Shown here piece by piece: positions 18,297 through 26,207 of a DNA stretch of 64,000 nt. Position 1 is the first letter of the stretch; every line of letters starts with the position of its first letter. This DNA comes from Pseudoxanthomonas sp. PXM03 (GTDB lineage Bacteria; Pseudomonadota; Gammaproteobacteria; Xanthomonadales; Xanthomonadaceae). Position numbers and translations under genes: made by a program. Location of the stretch: NCBI RefSeq assembly GCF_014852005.1, contig NZ_JACVAU010000001.1:642001-706000 (forward strand), in the 5' to 3' direction. The notes under the pieces were generated by a model. It was given only the letters and a program-made list of their open reading frames with translations, had not been told where the DNA came from and searched no databases.

Positions 18297-19382
18297 ATGG
18301 TGGGTACAGATTCACTTGATAACGGTCTGGCGGTCCTGTTGCGCGGCATAGGCGCGCAACTGGAGGCCGTGGAGCGTTGGGCGTTCTTCCGGCTGGTCTT
18401 CGACTGGGTCGATGAGGAGATCAACATCTTCCGGGACAACTTGCTTGGCGAGATGGCCGAGTGGGTGGGCGGCATGGCCTTCGTCCTCCTCACGCTCTGG
18501 GTACTGCTCCAGGGCTATCGCATCGTCACCGGCCAGTCGCGGCAGTTCATGATGGAACTCGTGGTGAAGTCGTTGAAGTGGGTATTGATCATCACCGTGG
18601 CGACCACCTTTGCGATGGGCAGCAGCAACATCCATCGGTTGTTGACCGACGATATGCCGCGGACCATCAACCAGTTGGTGACCGGGGACGACGAGGGTCC
18701 GGAGGATTCCATCGATGACAACCTGCAGCAGATGGAACTGGCCATGGTGGCCATCGATGCACTCTACACGAGCTTCGACGAGACCCTTCAGGAGGCTAAG
18801 AGCCGATCGATGTGGTTCACCGGCGTAGGCGTTGCCGGACCGTCCCTGATCGGCGGTGCGATCCTGCTGATGTACAAGATGGCGATGGCGCTGTTCGTGG
18901 GTCTCGGCCCATTCTTCATTCTCTGCCTGGGATTCGACCAGACCAAGAACATGTTCCAGAAGTGGCTCTGGTATGGCATCGGTACGATGTTCTCCTTGGC
19001 CGTTCTCAGCTTCACCGTCTCGATGATCTCCAAGCTGCTGGGTGCCGTTGCAATATCCTTCGTGGCCCAGTACGTCGCCGCCACAGCGGCGGGCGCCACA
19101 CCTCAGGGCGTCAGCAGCATGGCGCTGCAACAAGGTGGGTTGGGTGTCCTGATGACGCTGTTCCTCGTGACGGTTCCGCCAATGGCGGCCGCGTTCTTCC
19201 AGGGCACCCTGGGCCACTTCAGTGCCTACACGCAGTTCGGCGTGGCGGGTGCCAACAGCGGCGGCAACCGTGCCGCGACAGACGGCAGCGGTCGGCCGGT
19301 GGTGGTGCCGCAGGCACCCGATGCGAGCATAGCCACGCAGACGGCGATAGCTGGCCGCGCGACACGGCCGATGGTGTCATGA
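18297..19382 (+). CDS. virB6: VirB6 polytopic inner-membrane channel protein
   Basis: A 361-residue membrane protein of the TrbL/VirB6 family. At least five hydrophobic helices can be seen (about 62-80, 95-110, 183-215, 230-255, 275-300), with the typical conserved stretch ALFVGLGPFFILCLGFDQTK and the following W residues. A periplasmic loop between the second and third helices is acidic (GDDEGPEDSIDDNLQQ). AAGGAACGAGC precedes the ATG. It closes the structural part of the operon. Confidence 0.9.
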   Translation: MVGTDSLDNGLAVLLRGIGAQLEAVERWAFFRLVFDWVDEEINIFRDNLLGEMAEWVGGMAFVLLTLWVLLQGYRIVTGQSRQFMMELVVKSLKWVLIITVATTFAMGSSNIHRLLTDDMPRTINQLVTGDDEGPEDSIDDNLQQMELAMVAIDALYTSFDETLQEAKSRSMWFTGVGVAGPSLIGGAILLMYKMAMALFVGLGPFFILCLGFDQTKNMFQKWLWYGIGTMFSLAVLSFTVSMISKLLGAVAISFVAQYVAATAAGATPQGVSSMALQQGGLGVLMTLFLVTVPPMAAAFFQGTLGHFSAYTQFGVAGANSGGNRAATDGSGRPVVVPQAPDASIATQTAIAGRATRPMVS

Positions 19383-19412
19383 CGCCCAGCCCAGCCAAGT
19401 GAGGTGAACGAT

Positions 19413-19922
19413 ATGATCCTGCCCAGAGTTTTTCTGATGCTGATGGTCGCAGCCGTCGCCGGAACGGCGATCGCGCAGCCTTGCCCCCAAGGCATTCCGC
19501 AGGGCGCGCCGGGCTGCGTGCCGCCCAACCATCCCAATCTTCCTTCGAACGCGAATCAATCGAGCGAGCCGGTGCGAGCTTCCTGGCGCAAGACGTGGGG
19601 TGCGCTGGCGGCCGATCCAGATTCGGCCTGGATTGGCTCTTCGACAGGGCATATCAGTCGTCGCGCGGCTGCGAAGGAGGCCGTCGACAAGTGCAAGGCG
19701 AAAGGAGGTCGGTCCTGCGAAGTCATGCTTGCGTACGAGAACCAGTGCGCGGTCATTGCAGTACCTGCCGGCTATGGTGGCCCCATGCAGGTGATTTACC
19801 AGAGCGGCCCTACGATCGAGCGCGCGGGTCAGATCGCGTTTCCTCAGTGTGCTGCGCAGAACGGAGGTCGCCAGTGCGAATTGATGTACACGAACTGCAC
19901 GGCACCTGTACTTGTTAAGTAG
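19413..19922 (+). CDS. Exported DUF4189 protein, possible immunity factor
   Basis: A 169-residue protein whose ATG follows a GAGG ribosome site by eight bases; a GTG nine bases earlier is less likely. The signal peptide is LPRVFLMLMVAAVAGTAIAQ. The mature protein has a Pro/Gly-rich stretch and a DUF4189 domain: TWGALAADPDSAWIGSS, AAAKEAVDKCKAKGG, CEVMLAYENQCAVIAV and a terminal RQCELMYTNC. The cysteines fit periplasmic disulfides. It follows virB6 directly, at the border between structural genes and effectors. That place suggests a role as an accessory or immunity protein, but this is inference. Confidence 0.72.
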   Translation: MILPRVFLMLMVAAVAGTAIAQPCPQGIPQGAPGCVPPNHPNLPSNANQSSEPVRASWRKTWGALAADPDSAWIGSSTGHISRRAAAKEAVDKCKAKGGRSCEVMLAYENQCAVIAVPAGYGGPMQVIYQSGPTIERAGQIAFPQCAAQNGGRQCELMYTNCTAPVLVK

Positions 19923-19991
19923 TGAGCCCATGGAGAAGTGGTCACGACAACCCGCAGTAGTGGCTTGGCGATATCGTCAGAAGGATATTGA

Positions 19992-20392
19992 ATGAAAGGC
20001 AGAAGGATCTTGTTTGTTGTCTCCTGTTGTCGGCTGGATGCGCATCCAGCTCTGCCCACATGGCGATCAGCAAGCGGGTTGGACGGCCGACGAGCTGAGC
20101 TTTCACGTCTTTTGGCCAACCCCGCGAGGTTCGGCAGCAGGGAGGCGTGCGGGAGGCGATCGTATGGTGTTTCTAACGTTACGTGGACGAGGTTGTCCCG
20201 ACCGGGAACGTCCCCGGCAGGGACGCGGGTAGGTGCCGGACGCTGTATGCAACGCAGGGTGCAAGGCGAGTCAAGTTTGCTTGCGATCTGACATTTGCAA
20301 GTGAGGATGGCAAGGTCGTGGATGCTCGCCCGAAGCCTATGACAGGCGTTGGTCCGGCGATGGCGGGTGGTTGCGATGGGCATGGGATTTGA
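19992..20392 (+). pseudogene. Frameshifted lipoprotein remnant
   Basis: The sequence reads like one gene spread over three frames. A start MKGRRILFVV is in one frame. A lipobox stretch LLLSAGCASSSAHMA is in a second, where it hits a TGA near 20097. GWTADELSFHVFWPTPRG continues in a third. The end CRTLYATQGARRVKFACDL ... DARPKPMTGVG returns to the second and stops at 20392. At least two or three indels would be needed to rebuild it. It sits between a DUF4189 gene and a lipoprotein/effector pair, so it may be a decayed immunity gene. Sequencing error is an alternative. Confidence 0.5.
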
Positions 20393-20431
20393 GATTTCCG
20401 GCCACCGTATTTATCAGCAGAGGAGTTGGCG

Positions 20432-21073
20432 ATGGATGAGAGACCCATGGGACGAAGTCGACCAACGAAGGTGGCCGTCATTCTCGTTCTCCTTTCTCAG
20501 ACAGCCTGTAGTGGTGCCATGAACAATCAAACCAGTCCCCAGTTCGCTGAAAACCCCTCTCCGCGCCAGGCCTATCGGCTGACGCTGCGCATCGAAGGCG
20601 CGCCTGGTCCGCTGGAGGTCGTGTCCAGCGCGGCCCAGTACGACGTGGTCAACCACGAATGCCTGCCGCCACCCAAAGAGAATCCTGGGGGACATACCTC
20701 GTCGGTGCCCACGCACGACATCCCGTTCCGCCTCGAGCGCGTGTCCGACAGCGAATACGCAGGCGTCTTCTACACGGACGGCATGGTCGATGCCGAGTAT
20801 CACGGGCGCGGCGTGTGCAGGTGGGAGCTGATTCAGGCCCAGGTGCAGCTCCGGGCACCGGGCGAGGAGGGTGATACCCGCTTCGTAGCGAAGATCGCAG
20901 GCGATGAGCTGCCGCAAGGCATGCCCAAGGCGTTCCATTACTGGAAAGCGCGCTATCCGAAGGAAACGGGATCGGAAGGCTATCGGGATTTCGGCCAACC
21001 GGATTTGCAGAAGGTGCCGGCGGAACAGCGCGATGATTTCTTCGGGATCGTGTTGACTGCGAAGGAGGCCTGA
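20432..21073 (+). CDS. Lipoprotein, probable immunity protein of the lipase effector (X-Tfi)
   Basis: A 213-residue protein. AGGAG six bases before the ATG fixes the start. A basic N-terminus and hydrophobic core lead to a lipobox (LLSQTAC), so it should be anchored in a membrane facing the periplasm. The body is beta-rich: YRLTLRIEGAPGPLEVVSSA, YDVVNHECLPPPKENPGG, DIPFRLERVSDSEYAGVFYT, GVCRWELIQAQVQLR. This layout is like the lipoproteins encoded next to lipase effectors of Xanthomonas T4SSs (XAC0573/XAC0574 type). It ends two bases before the lipase gene. Family resemblance is from memory and not from a search. Confidence 0.75.
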   Translation: MDERPMGRSRPTKVAVILVLLSQTACSGAMNNQTSPQFAENPSPRQAYRLTLRIEGAPGPLEVVSSAAQYDVVNHECLPPPKENPGGHTSSVPTHDIPFRLERVSDSEYAGVFYTDGMVDAEYHGRGVCRWELIQAQVQLRAPGEEGDTRFVAKIAGDELPQGMPKAFHYWKARYPKETGSEGYRDFGQPDLQKVPAEQRDDFFGIVLTAKEA

Positions 21074-21075
21074 CA

Positions 21076-22311
21076 ATGGGACTCACCCCGCAGCAATACG
21101 CCCATCTGGCGGACCATAGCTACGACCGTGGCGGCCAGATGCGCGACCTGGTCAACAAGGACGTCGTGATCGGCGGCGATCGTTATCGCGTGATCGACTA
21201 CGTCGACAATCCGCGGACAGGTTACCAAGGCACGATCTACCAGCACGAGGCCAGTGGCGCCGTCGTGGCTGCCCATCGCGGCACCGAGTTCGGACGGGAG
21301 GCGTTCCGCGACGGCGTGATCGCCGACGCCGGCATGGTATTCACCCGCACCAACAGCCAGGCGGTCGACGCGGTCGAGCTGACCCGTCGCGCGGTCGAGT
21401 ACGCGGAGCACCAAGGACGAGAGCCCGGCAGGACCGCGCCCGAGGTAACCGTCACGGGACACTCGCTGGGAGGAACTCTCGCGCAGGTGTCGGCACACCA
21501 CTTCGATCTGCATGGCGAGACGTTCAACGCTTACGGGGCCGCCAGCCTGGACCGGCGCATCCCGGAAGGAGGGGACCGCGTCACCAACCACGTGATGGCG
21601 GTCGACGCCGTCAGTTCCGCCAGCCCCCATTACGGCCAGGTGCACAGGTACGCCACGCCGCGGGAGATCGAGACGCTGCACCGGACGGGCTACCACGACA
21701 ATGTCGTACGCGACCTGCTGCAGCGTGACATGCCGTTGACTGCATCCGTCATGTCGGGCGGCTCGCACAGCATGCACAACTTCCTTCCGGTGGATGGCGA
21801 CGGGAGGCCCGACCGGTCCGCGTTGGAAGATCCGAATGCACGCCGACTCGCGGATGAGCACCGCAGGATCATTTCCGACTACCGTGACGACGTCGGCGAC
21901 CTGCGTCGCGGGGTCACTGCCGCATCCCGCGGACCCTTTGGCCTGGTGCTGGATGGCATTGATCGCATTCGTGGACCGTTGCCGGCGGGCGAGCCTGCGG
22001 CCCGTGAAGAGCGTCGACACACGGATCGTACGTCACAGGCCGACACACCGCTGCGCGTCGAGGGTGTGGGCGAGGCGACACGCCAGGCATGGCGATCGAA
22101 CCCCGAAGTGGAGCGATTGTTGGCGGCGGCCGGTGGACGTGATCCAGCGGCCCTGCAACTGGCACAGAACGAATTGCAGGCCTCGGCTGCGGGCCAGGTG
22201 TGGCGTGAGCGGGTCGAAGCTCACCAGCGGGATTTTGCGGCCCAGGAGCGTACGCCGAACCTCCAGCAAACGGAGCAGCGGACGCCGGCGCAGATGGACG
22301 TCGCGCGCTGA
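21076..22311 (+). CDS. Class-3 lipase T4SS effector (X-Tfe)
   Basis: A 411-residue protein without a signal peptide, as expected for a T4SS substrate. The N-terminal 240 residues are a class-3 (phospho)lipase: the nucleophile elbow GHSLGG with Ser130, Asp177 in AVDAVSS as the likely acid, and His231 or His234 in GSHSMHNF. AAHRGTEF carries the oxyanion-type strand. Residues 250-340 are charged and probably a linker. Residues 345-380 share a gapless module with the second effector of the island, and the tail is Gln-rich (NLQQTEQRTPAQ). No canonical XVIPCD is visible. Its gene follows a lipoprotein gene by two bases. The predicted job is to damage membrane phospholipids of rival bacteria. Confidence 0.85.
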   Translation: MGLTPQQYAHLADHSYDRGGQMRDLVNKDVVIGGDRYRVIDYVDNPRTGYQGTIYQHEASGAVVAAHRGTEFGREAFRDGVIADAGMVFTRTNSQAVDAVELTRRAVEYAEHQGREPGRTAPEVTVTGHSLGGTLAQVSAHHFDLHGETFNAYGAASLDRRIPEGGDRVTNHVMAVDAVSSASPHYGQVHRYATPREIETLHRTGYHDNVVRDLLQRDMPLTASVMSGGSHSMHNFLPVDGDGRPDRSALEDPNARRLADEHRRIISDYRDDVGDLRRGVTAASRGPFGLVLDGIDRIRGPLPAGEPAAREERRHTDRTSQADTPLRVEGVGEATRQAWRSNPEVERLLAAAGGRDPAALQLAQNELQASAAGQVWRERVEAHQRDFAAQERTPNLQQTEQRTPAQMDVAR

Positions 22312-22365
22312 TCTTGGAACAACCAGGCGAGACACGTGTATCCATGTACTACGAGGAGCGTAGCC

Positions 22366-22722
22366 ATGAAACCAGGCATCAAACTACTCATCCTGCTGGG
22401 CTTGCTGGTGTTGTTCGATCTCAGCGCCCAGTCCAGCGGCTACTACCAGCGCCTGTACTACCGCATGGACGATCCTTTCGTGTTCTGCACGCAGGGCCAG
22501 GACGTCAGGCGCAACCCGGCACCGTGCTGGAAGCCGATGCCTCCGTTCACGGGCGCCTACATGCTGATGCCCTACTGCCGGCCACCGAATCCCTACGGCA
22601 AGAACTGGACGCAGGACGACACGTTGTCCTTCCGGCAATACCTGAGCGTGTGTCCGCAGGCAATCACCTCCGGACGCTGGGAAGGCCGCGGACGGCCCGA
22701 GCACACGCCCATCAGCCACTGA
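22366..22722 (+). CDS. Small exported cysteine-containing protein (function unknown)
   Basis: A 118-residue protein starting at an ATG preceded by GAGGAG. The N-terminus KPGIKLLILLGLLVLFDLSA is a signal peptide or membrane anchor. The remainder is aromatic and Pro-rich (SGYYQRLYYRMDDPFVF, CRPPNPYGKNW) with four cysteines (FCTQ, PCWK, YCRP, VCPQ) suited to two disulfides. I know no matching family. It lies between the lipase effector and the next immunity/effector pair, so it could be a second immunity or a folding accessory protein. Confidence 0.65.
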   Translation: MKPGIKLLILLGLLVLFDLSAQSSGYYQRLYYRMDDPFVFCTQGQDVRRNPAPCWKPMPPFTGAYMLMPYCRPPNPYGKNWTQDDTLSFRQYLSVCPQAITSGRWEGRGRPEHTPISH

Positions 22723-22774
22723 GGCCCGGAGGCTCGCCCCGGGCTGCCGGCCCTCCTCTACCGAAGCCGCACAC

Positions 22775-23656
22775 ATGAGATTGCAACGCATGAAACAGCT
22801 CCCCTCCCTGTTCCTGGTCTTGATGGCAGCGACTGCCGGCGGCTGCGATGCGCAGGCGCCGCGAACTGCGGATGCCGCGACCCAGGAAGCAGCCCCCCCG
22901 AAGAAGGATCAGGACATGTCAGAGCTGAAGCCGCCCTCCGCGGACAGCGTGTTGTATTTCATCTACCAGCGCGACGGCGACGGTGCGGTCAGTTACAAGA
23001 TCGATGGCGGCGCCACCGTCAGCTACTGGTACGGCCACGAGTTCGATCTCGATGGCAAGCATTACTTCACCGGCTTCGGTGCCAAGACCCAGGGTGAGGG
23101 CCCGGACGGCGACGACGGCATGATGGATCCGGAGCACGTTGCCATTTCGCAGGCGACCTTCACGCGCGTCGAGAAGGATGGCAAGCAGGCATGGTCGAAG
23201 CCTGATACCGATGGCTATGTCGGGGAGTTCGGCAGGATGGGGCGGCCCGAGGAGATCGACGATTCGAGAAAGGCGCTCTCGTATGAAACCCGCGATGGGC
23301 GCTACCTGCTCGCGGTGCCGACCCGCGATTTCACGGACGGCACTGACGTGCGCATGTTCAGCCTGTTCCTGTTCGACCCCGGCAGCGTCGACAAGCTGGG
23401 TTTCAGGCAATGGGGATATGTGGGCGGCATCCCGGTCAGTGACGACAACAGCGCCGCGTGCGATGGCGGGCAGGTGATGCCGTGTGCTGCCGCCACCGGG
23501 ACGCTGGCGTTCGAGCAGGCAGGCGATGGTCTGCCAAAGCTGAAGGTGTCGTCCAAGGGAACCACCATCGCGTCTCCCGGCAAGGTTCGCGAGATGACGG
23601 AGGCAGACAGCGTGATCTACACCTTCGACGAAACAAGCGGAAGCTACAAGCAGTAA
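22775..23656 (+). CDS. Lipoprotein, probable immunity protein of the peptidoglycan-hydrolase effector
   Basis: A 293-residue lipoprotein (288 if the second ATG at 22790 is used; neither start has a strong ribosome site). The signal ends in a lipobox with TAGGC and is followed by a long low-complexity Ala/Asp/Lys linker. The globular part is beta-rich with many Gly/Asp turns (VLYFIYQRDGDGAVSYKIDG, YWYGHEFDLDGKHYFTGFG, MFSLFLFDPGSVDKLGFRQW) and two conserved-looking cysteines (AACDGGQVMPC). It precedes the lytic effector gene by 97 bases. X-type T4SS effectors are usually encoded with a periplasmic lipoprotein that blocks them, which is the basis for the call. Confidence 0.7.
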   Translation: MRLQRMKQLPSLFLVLMAATAGGCDAQAPRTADAATQEAAPPKKDQDMSELKPPSADSVLYFIYQRDGDGAVSYKIDGGATVSYWYGHEFDLDGKHYFTGFGAKTQGEGPDGDDGMMDPEHVAISQATFTRVEKDGKQAWSKPDTDGYVGEFGRMGRPEEIDDSRKALSYETRDGRYLLAVPTRDFTDGTDVRMFSLFLFDPGSVDKLGFRQWGYVGGIPVSDDNSAACDGGQVMPCAAATGTLAFEQAGDGLPKLKVSSKGTTIASPGKVREMTEADSVIYTFDETSGSYKQ

Positions 23657-23753
23657 GTCGATTTCCAGTTGACCGACTTGCATCAGGCCCATGGAGGGGC
23701 CCGGTTGACGTCCTGCGACCCACGGGTCGCGTACATCAGCAAAGGAGCCAACG

Positions 23754-25595
23754 ATGGCCAGTGAACACACGCGTGAACAGATCCTCGACATCATCGAACG
23801 ACAAGCGCAGGCAAGCGGGATTCCCCGCGAGGATTTCCTGCGGTTCGCCTACATCGAGACCGGTGGACGCTTCAATCCCGATGCCAGCAATCCCAGCGGC
23901 GCGAAGGGACTCTTCCAGTTCATGCCAAGGACCGCGGAGCAGTACGGCATCGCGGGGCGCGAGTTCGACCCGGCGGCAAGCACGCGTGCTGCGGCCGAAC
24001 TCTATGGCGACAATCTGGCGGACATCACCCGCAGGCAGTCGCGCAGCGGGCACGATTTCCTTTCCGGGCGCGAAACTCCCAGCGGGCTGGACCTGTATCT
24101 CGCTCACCAGCAGGGTGCCGCGGGCTACGCCTCCATCCAGAGCGCCATCGCGAACGGCGAGTTCACGCGCGACGACACGCGACGCAACATCCTCAACAAC
24201 ATCAGTGCGCGCGATGTGGAGCGTCTGACCGGCCACTCGGCCGCCGAGCTGCGCGGGCTCGACGATCGCGAGCTCGCGACCACGTTCTCGCAGTACTGGA
24301 ACGGCAAGTACGCTGCCATCGACATTCCGGAGCGCGGCATCCACGCCAGCCAACCGGGTCCCGGTGCCCGCGAGCGGACGTCACCGTTGGCCGATGGCGT
24401 CTTGCAGAACGGCGAACGCGGCGACGACGTGCGTGCCTTGCAGACGTCGCTGAACCAGCTCGGGTTCCGCGACGGACAGGGCGCGCAACTGGAAACGCAG
24501 TCGGGCATCTACGGCGGCAAGACACAGGAAGCGGTCCGTGCCTTCCAGGCGGCTAACCAGCTTGAAGCCACCGGTACGGCCGACGCGCGAACGCGCGAGG
24601 CGATCGCGCAGCAACTTGCGTTGCCAGAACAGGCGCGCAACCGCGCCCAGTCGGGGGAAACGCAAGAGCGCGAGGGCGGGCTGGCTTGGCCGACGCCCGG
24701 CAATCGCCACATCAACGAAGCCGACAAGGCGCGCGAGGGGCGCGGCGAGTTCGGCACGCCACGCAGCGGTGGCCGGCGCCATGGCGGCATCGACATCCAA
24801 GGCGATGTCGGTGACCCCGTGATGGCCGTCGCGAGCGGAACGGTAGTGGTGCGCCCGAACAACGGTGCGGCGGGTAATACCGTGCACGTGCGGCATGAAG
24901 ACGGCACGCTGACCAAGTACTTCCATCTGGATGAGTTCAGCGTGCGCAACGGTCAGCGCGTGGAAGCCGGGCAGCAGATCGGCACCATGGGCAGGACCGG
25001 CAATACGCCTGCCCAGGGCGATACACACCTGCACTTCGAGATGTGGCGGGACGGTCGGCAGGTCGATCCGATGCCGCACCTGCGTGGCGCCGAGCGCGAT
25101 ACGGCGGTACCCGCACGTCCGGCCGCGCCCGAGGTGTTGCGCGATGGAGCATCGGGCGCATCGGTGCGCGAACTGCAGCAGCAGCTCAATGAGCTCGGCT
25201 ATCGGGGTGCCGATGGCAAGCCACTGGAGACCATGTCCGGCAAATTCGGTCCCCAGACCGAGCATGCACTGCGCACGTTCCAGGCCGATCAGGGATTGAA
25301 GGTGGATGGCGTTTACGGTGACCGTTCCCGCGAGGCCATCGCTGCCGCGACGCGTGATGTGGCTCGCAGTCCGGCGGACGCGGGTGCCTCGCCCCAGGGG
25401 GGGCGCAGTGAAGATGCGCAACGCTCGTTCGTCGACCGCATGTTCTCCGCCATGCACGGCGGAGACGACCGCGCCATGCGCCAAGCCCTGGACGACTACC
25501 TGAAGACGCCCGCTGGCCAGGGATGGCAGAAGGAACAGGTCGTGACCGACCAGCAGGCGGCGCAGTCACGCGAGCAGGCGGGCCCTTCCCGCTGA
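23754..25595 (+). CDS. Multidomain peptidoglycan-hydrolase T4SS effector (lysozyme-like, PG-binding, M23)
   Basis: A 613-residue protein without a signal peptide. AAAGGAG precedes the ATG. Domains in order: SLT/lysozyme-like (1-200) with catalytic Glu35 in YIETGGRF and GAKGLFQFMPRTAEQYG; PG_binding_1 (about 218-288, GDDVRALQTSLNQLGF ... GKTQEAVRAFQ); M23 endopeptidase (about 338-440) with metal ligands His343, Asp347 and His427 and catalytic His391/His425 (HGGID, KYFHLDEF, THLHFEMW); a second PG_binding_1 (466-533); and a C-terminal module (560-596) shared with the lipase effector, followed by a Gln-rich tail. It should cut both glycan strands and peptide cross-links. XAC2609 of X. citri is the nearest concept but has one catalytic domain and an XVIPCD. 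Confidence 0.87.
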   Translation: MASEHTREQILDIIERQAQASGIPREDFLRFAYIETGGRFNPDASNPSGAKGLFQFMPRTAEQYGIAGREFDPAASTRAAAELYGDNLADITRRQSRSGHDFLSGRETPSGLDLYLAHQQGAAGYASIQSAIANGEFTRDDTRRNILNNISARDVERLTGHSAAELRGLDDRELATTFSQYWNGKYAAIDIPERGIHASQPGPGARERTSPLADGVLQNGERGDDVRALQTSLNQLGFRDGQGAQLETQSGIYGGKTQEAVRAFQAANQLEATGTADARTREAIAQQLALPEQARNRAQSGETQEREGGLAWPTPGNRHINEADKAREGRGEFGTPRSGGRRHGGIDIQGDVGDPVMAVASGTVVVRPNNGAAGNTVHVRHEDGTLTKYFHLDEFSVRNGQRVEAGQQIGTMGRTGNTPAQGDTHLHFEMWRDGRQVDPMPHLRGAERDTAVPARPAAPEVLRDGASGASVRELQQQLNELGYRGADGKPLETMSGKFGPQTEHALRTFQADQGLKVDGVYGDRSREAIAAATRDVARSPADAGASPQGGRSEDAQRSFVDRMFSAMHGGDDRAMRQALDDYLKTPAGQGWQKEQVVTDQQAAQSREQAGPSR

Positions 25596-25854
25596 CAGCG
25601 AGGCAGGATGGCGGATCGGGTCGCGTGCCCGGTCCGCCCTCTCGTGGAACGCACCGGCACCGTGGGCGGCTCAGGGCGTCCGAACGCGGCCCATCTGGCG
25701 GCCGGCGCCCGGGTCACCCGCGCCCCGCGCTTCGCTGAAACGCAGCGGGGTGCCAGCCAAGCCGGAAGGTACGGTCGAGCGCGTGGACTTCGGAGCGGTG
25801 CAAGGTGATGGTCGGTTGACGCCGCACGCATCCAGCGTGGCGTGTGCGGTGCGT

Positions 25855-26190
25855 GGCTTAGCGTCGCGGGCGCCAGCCCATATCGCAGCGTTGGCAGTTC
25901 GGGTCCATCACCAGCGCGGTGATCCAGCAGATGGATGCGCCGAGCGCCGGGGGAGGCGAAGCGCAGTCCCGGCAGACCACGGGCACCGTCATGTCGACGG
26001 ACCAGCAGCAGGACCTGGGAGGCATCCGCCGCGATGGCGTGGACGCGCAGACTGGCTTCGAACGAGGGGCAGGAATAGCCCCGACGAGTCATCAGCCCGG
26101 CGACATCATCGGCGTCGCCAGGCTGTGCATTGCGGATATCGAGCAGATCTGCGGTTGCAGTCCCGAGGGCGGCAGGCCTCGTCGGGCCGG
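25855..26190 (-). pseudogene. Remnant of a GNAT acetyltransferase gene downstream of clp
   Basis: On the minus strand one frame reads LLDIRNAQPGDADDVAGLM, MTRRGYSCPSFEASLRVHAI and AADASQVLLLV, the first beta-alpha part of a GNAT fold. A change of frame then gives LGASICWITALVMDPNCQR before a stop, which corresponds to the acetyl-CoA-binding strand of the same fold. No start codon with a ribosome site is visible and the C-terminal half is missing. In Xanthomonas a GNAT gene follows clp, so this looks like the damaged resident gene at the island edge. The rest of 25596-26207 holds no gene I can support. Confidence 0.5.
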
Positions 26191-26207
26191 CCGCAAACCT
26201 GGCGGGG

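Noticed and set aside
21076-22311. Canonical XVIPCD in the lipase C-terminus
   Set aside because: The conserved XVIPCD blocks (for example a GLxxIDHVV-like strand and an FAVQG-like strand) were not found in residues 240-411.
5842-25595. Possibility that the T4SS is a conjugation system
   Set aside because: No relaxase, transfer origin, partition or replication gene could be recognised, and toxin-like genes with lipoproteins follow virB6.
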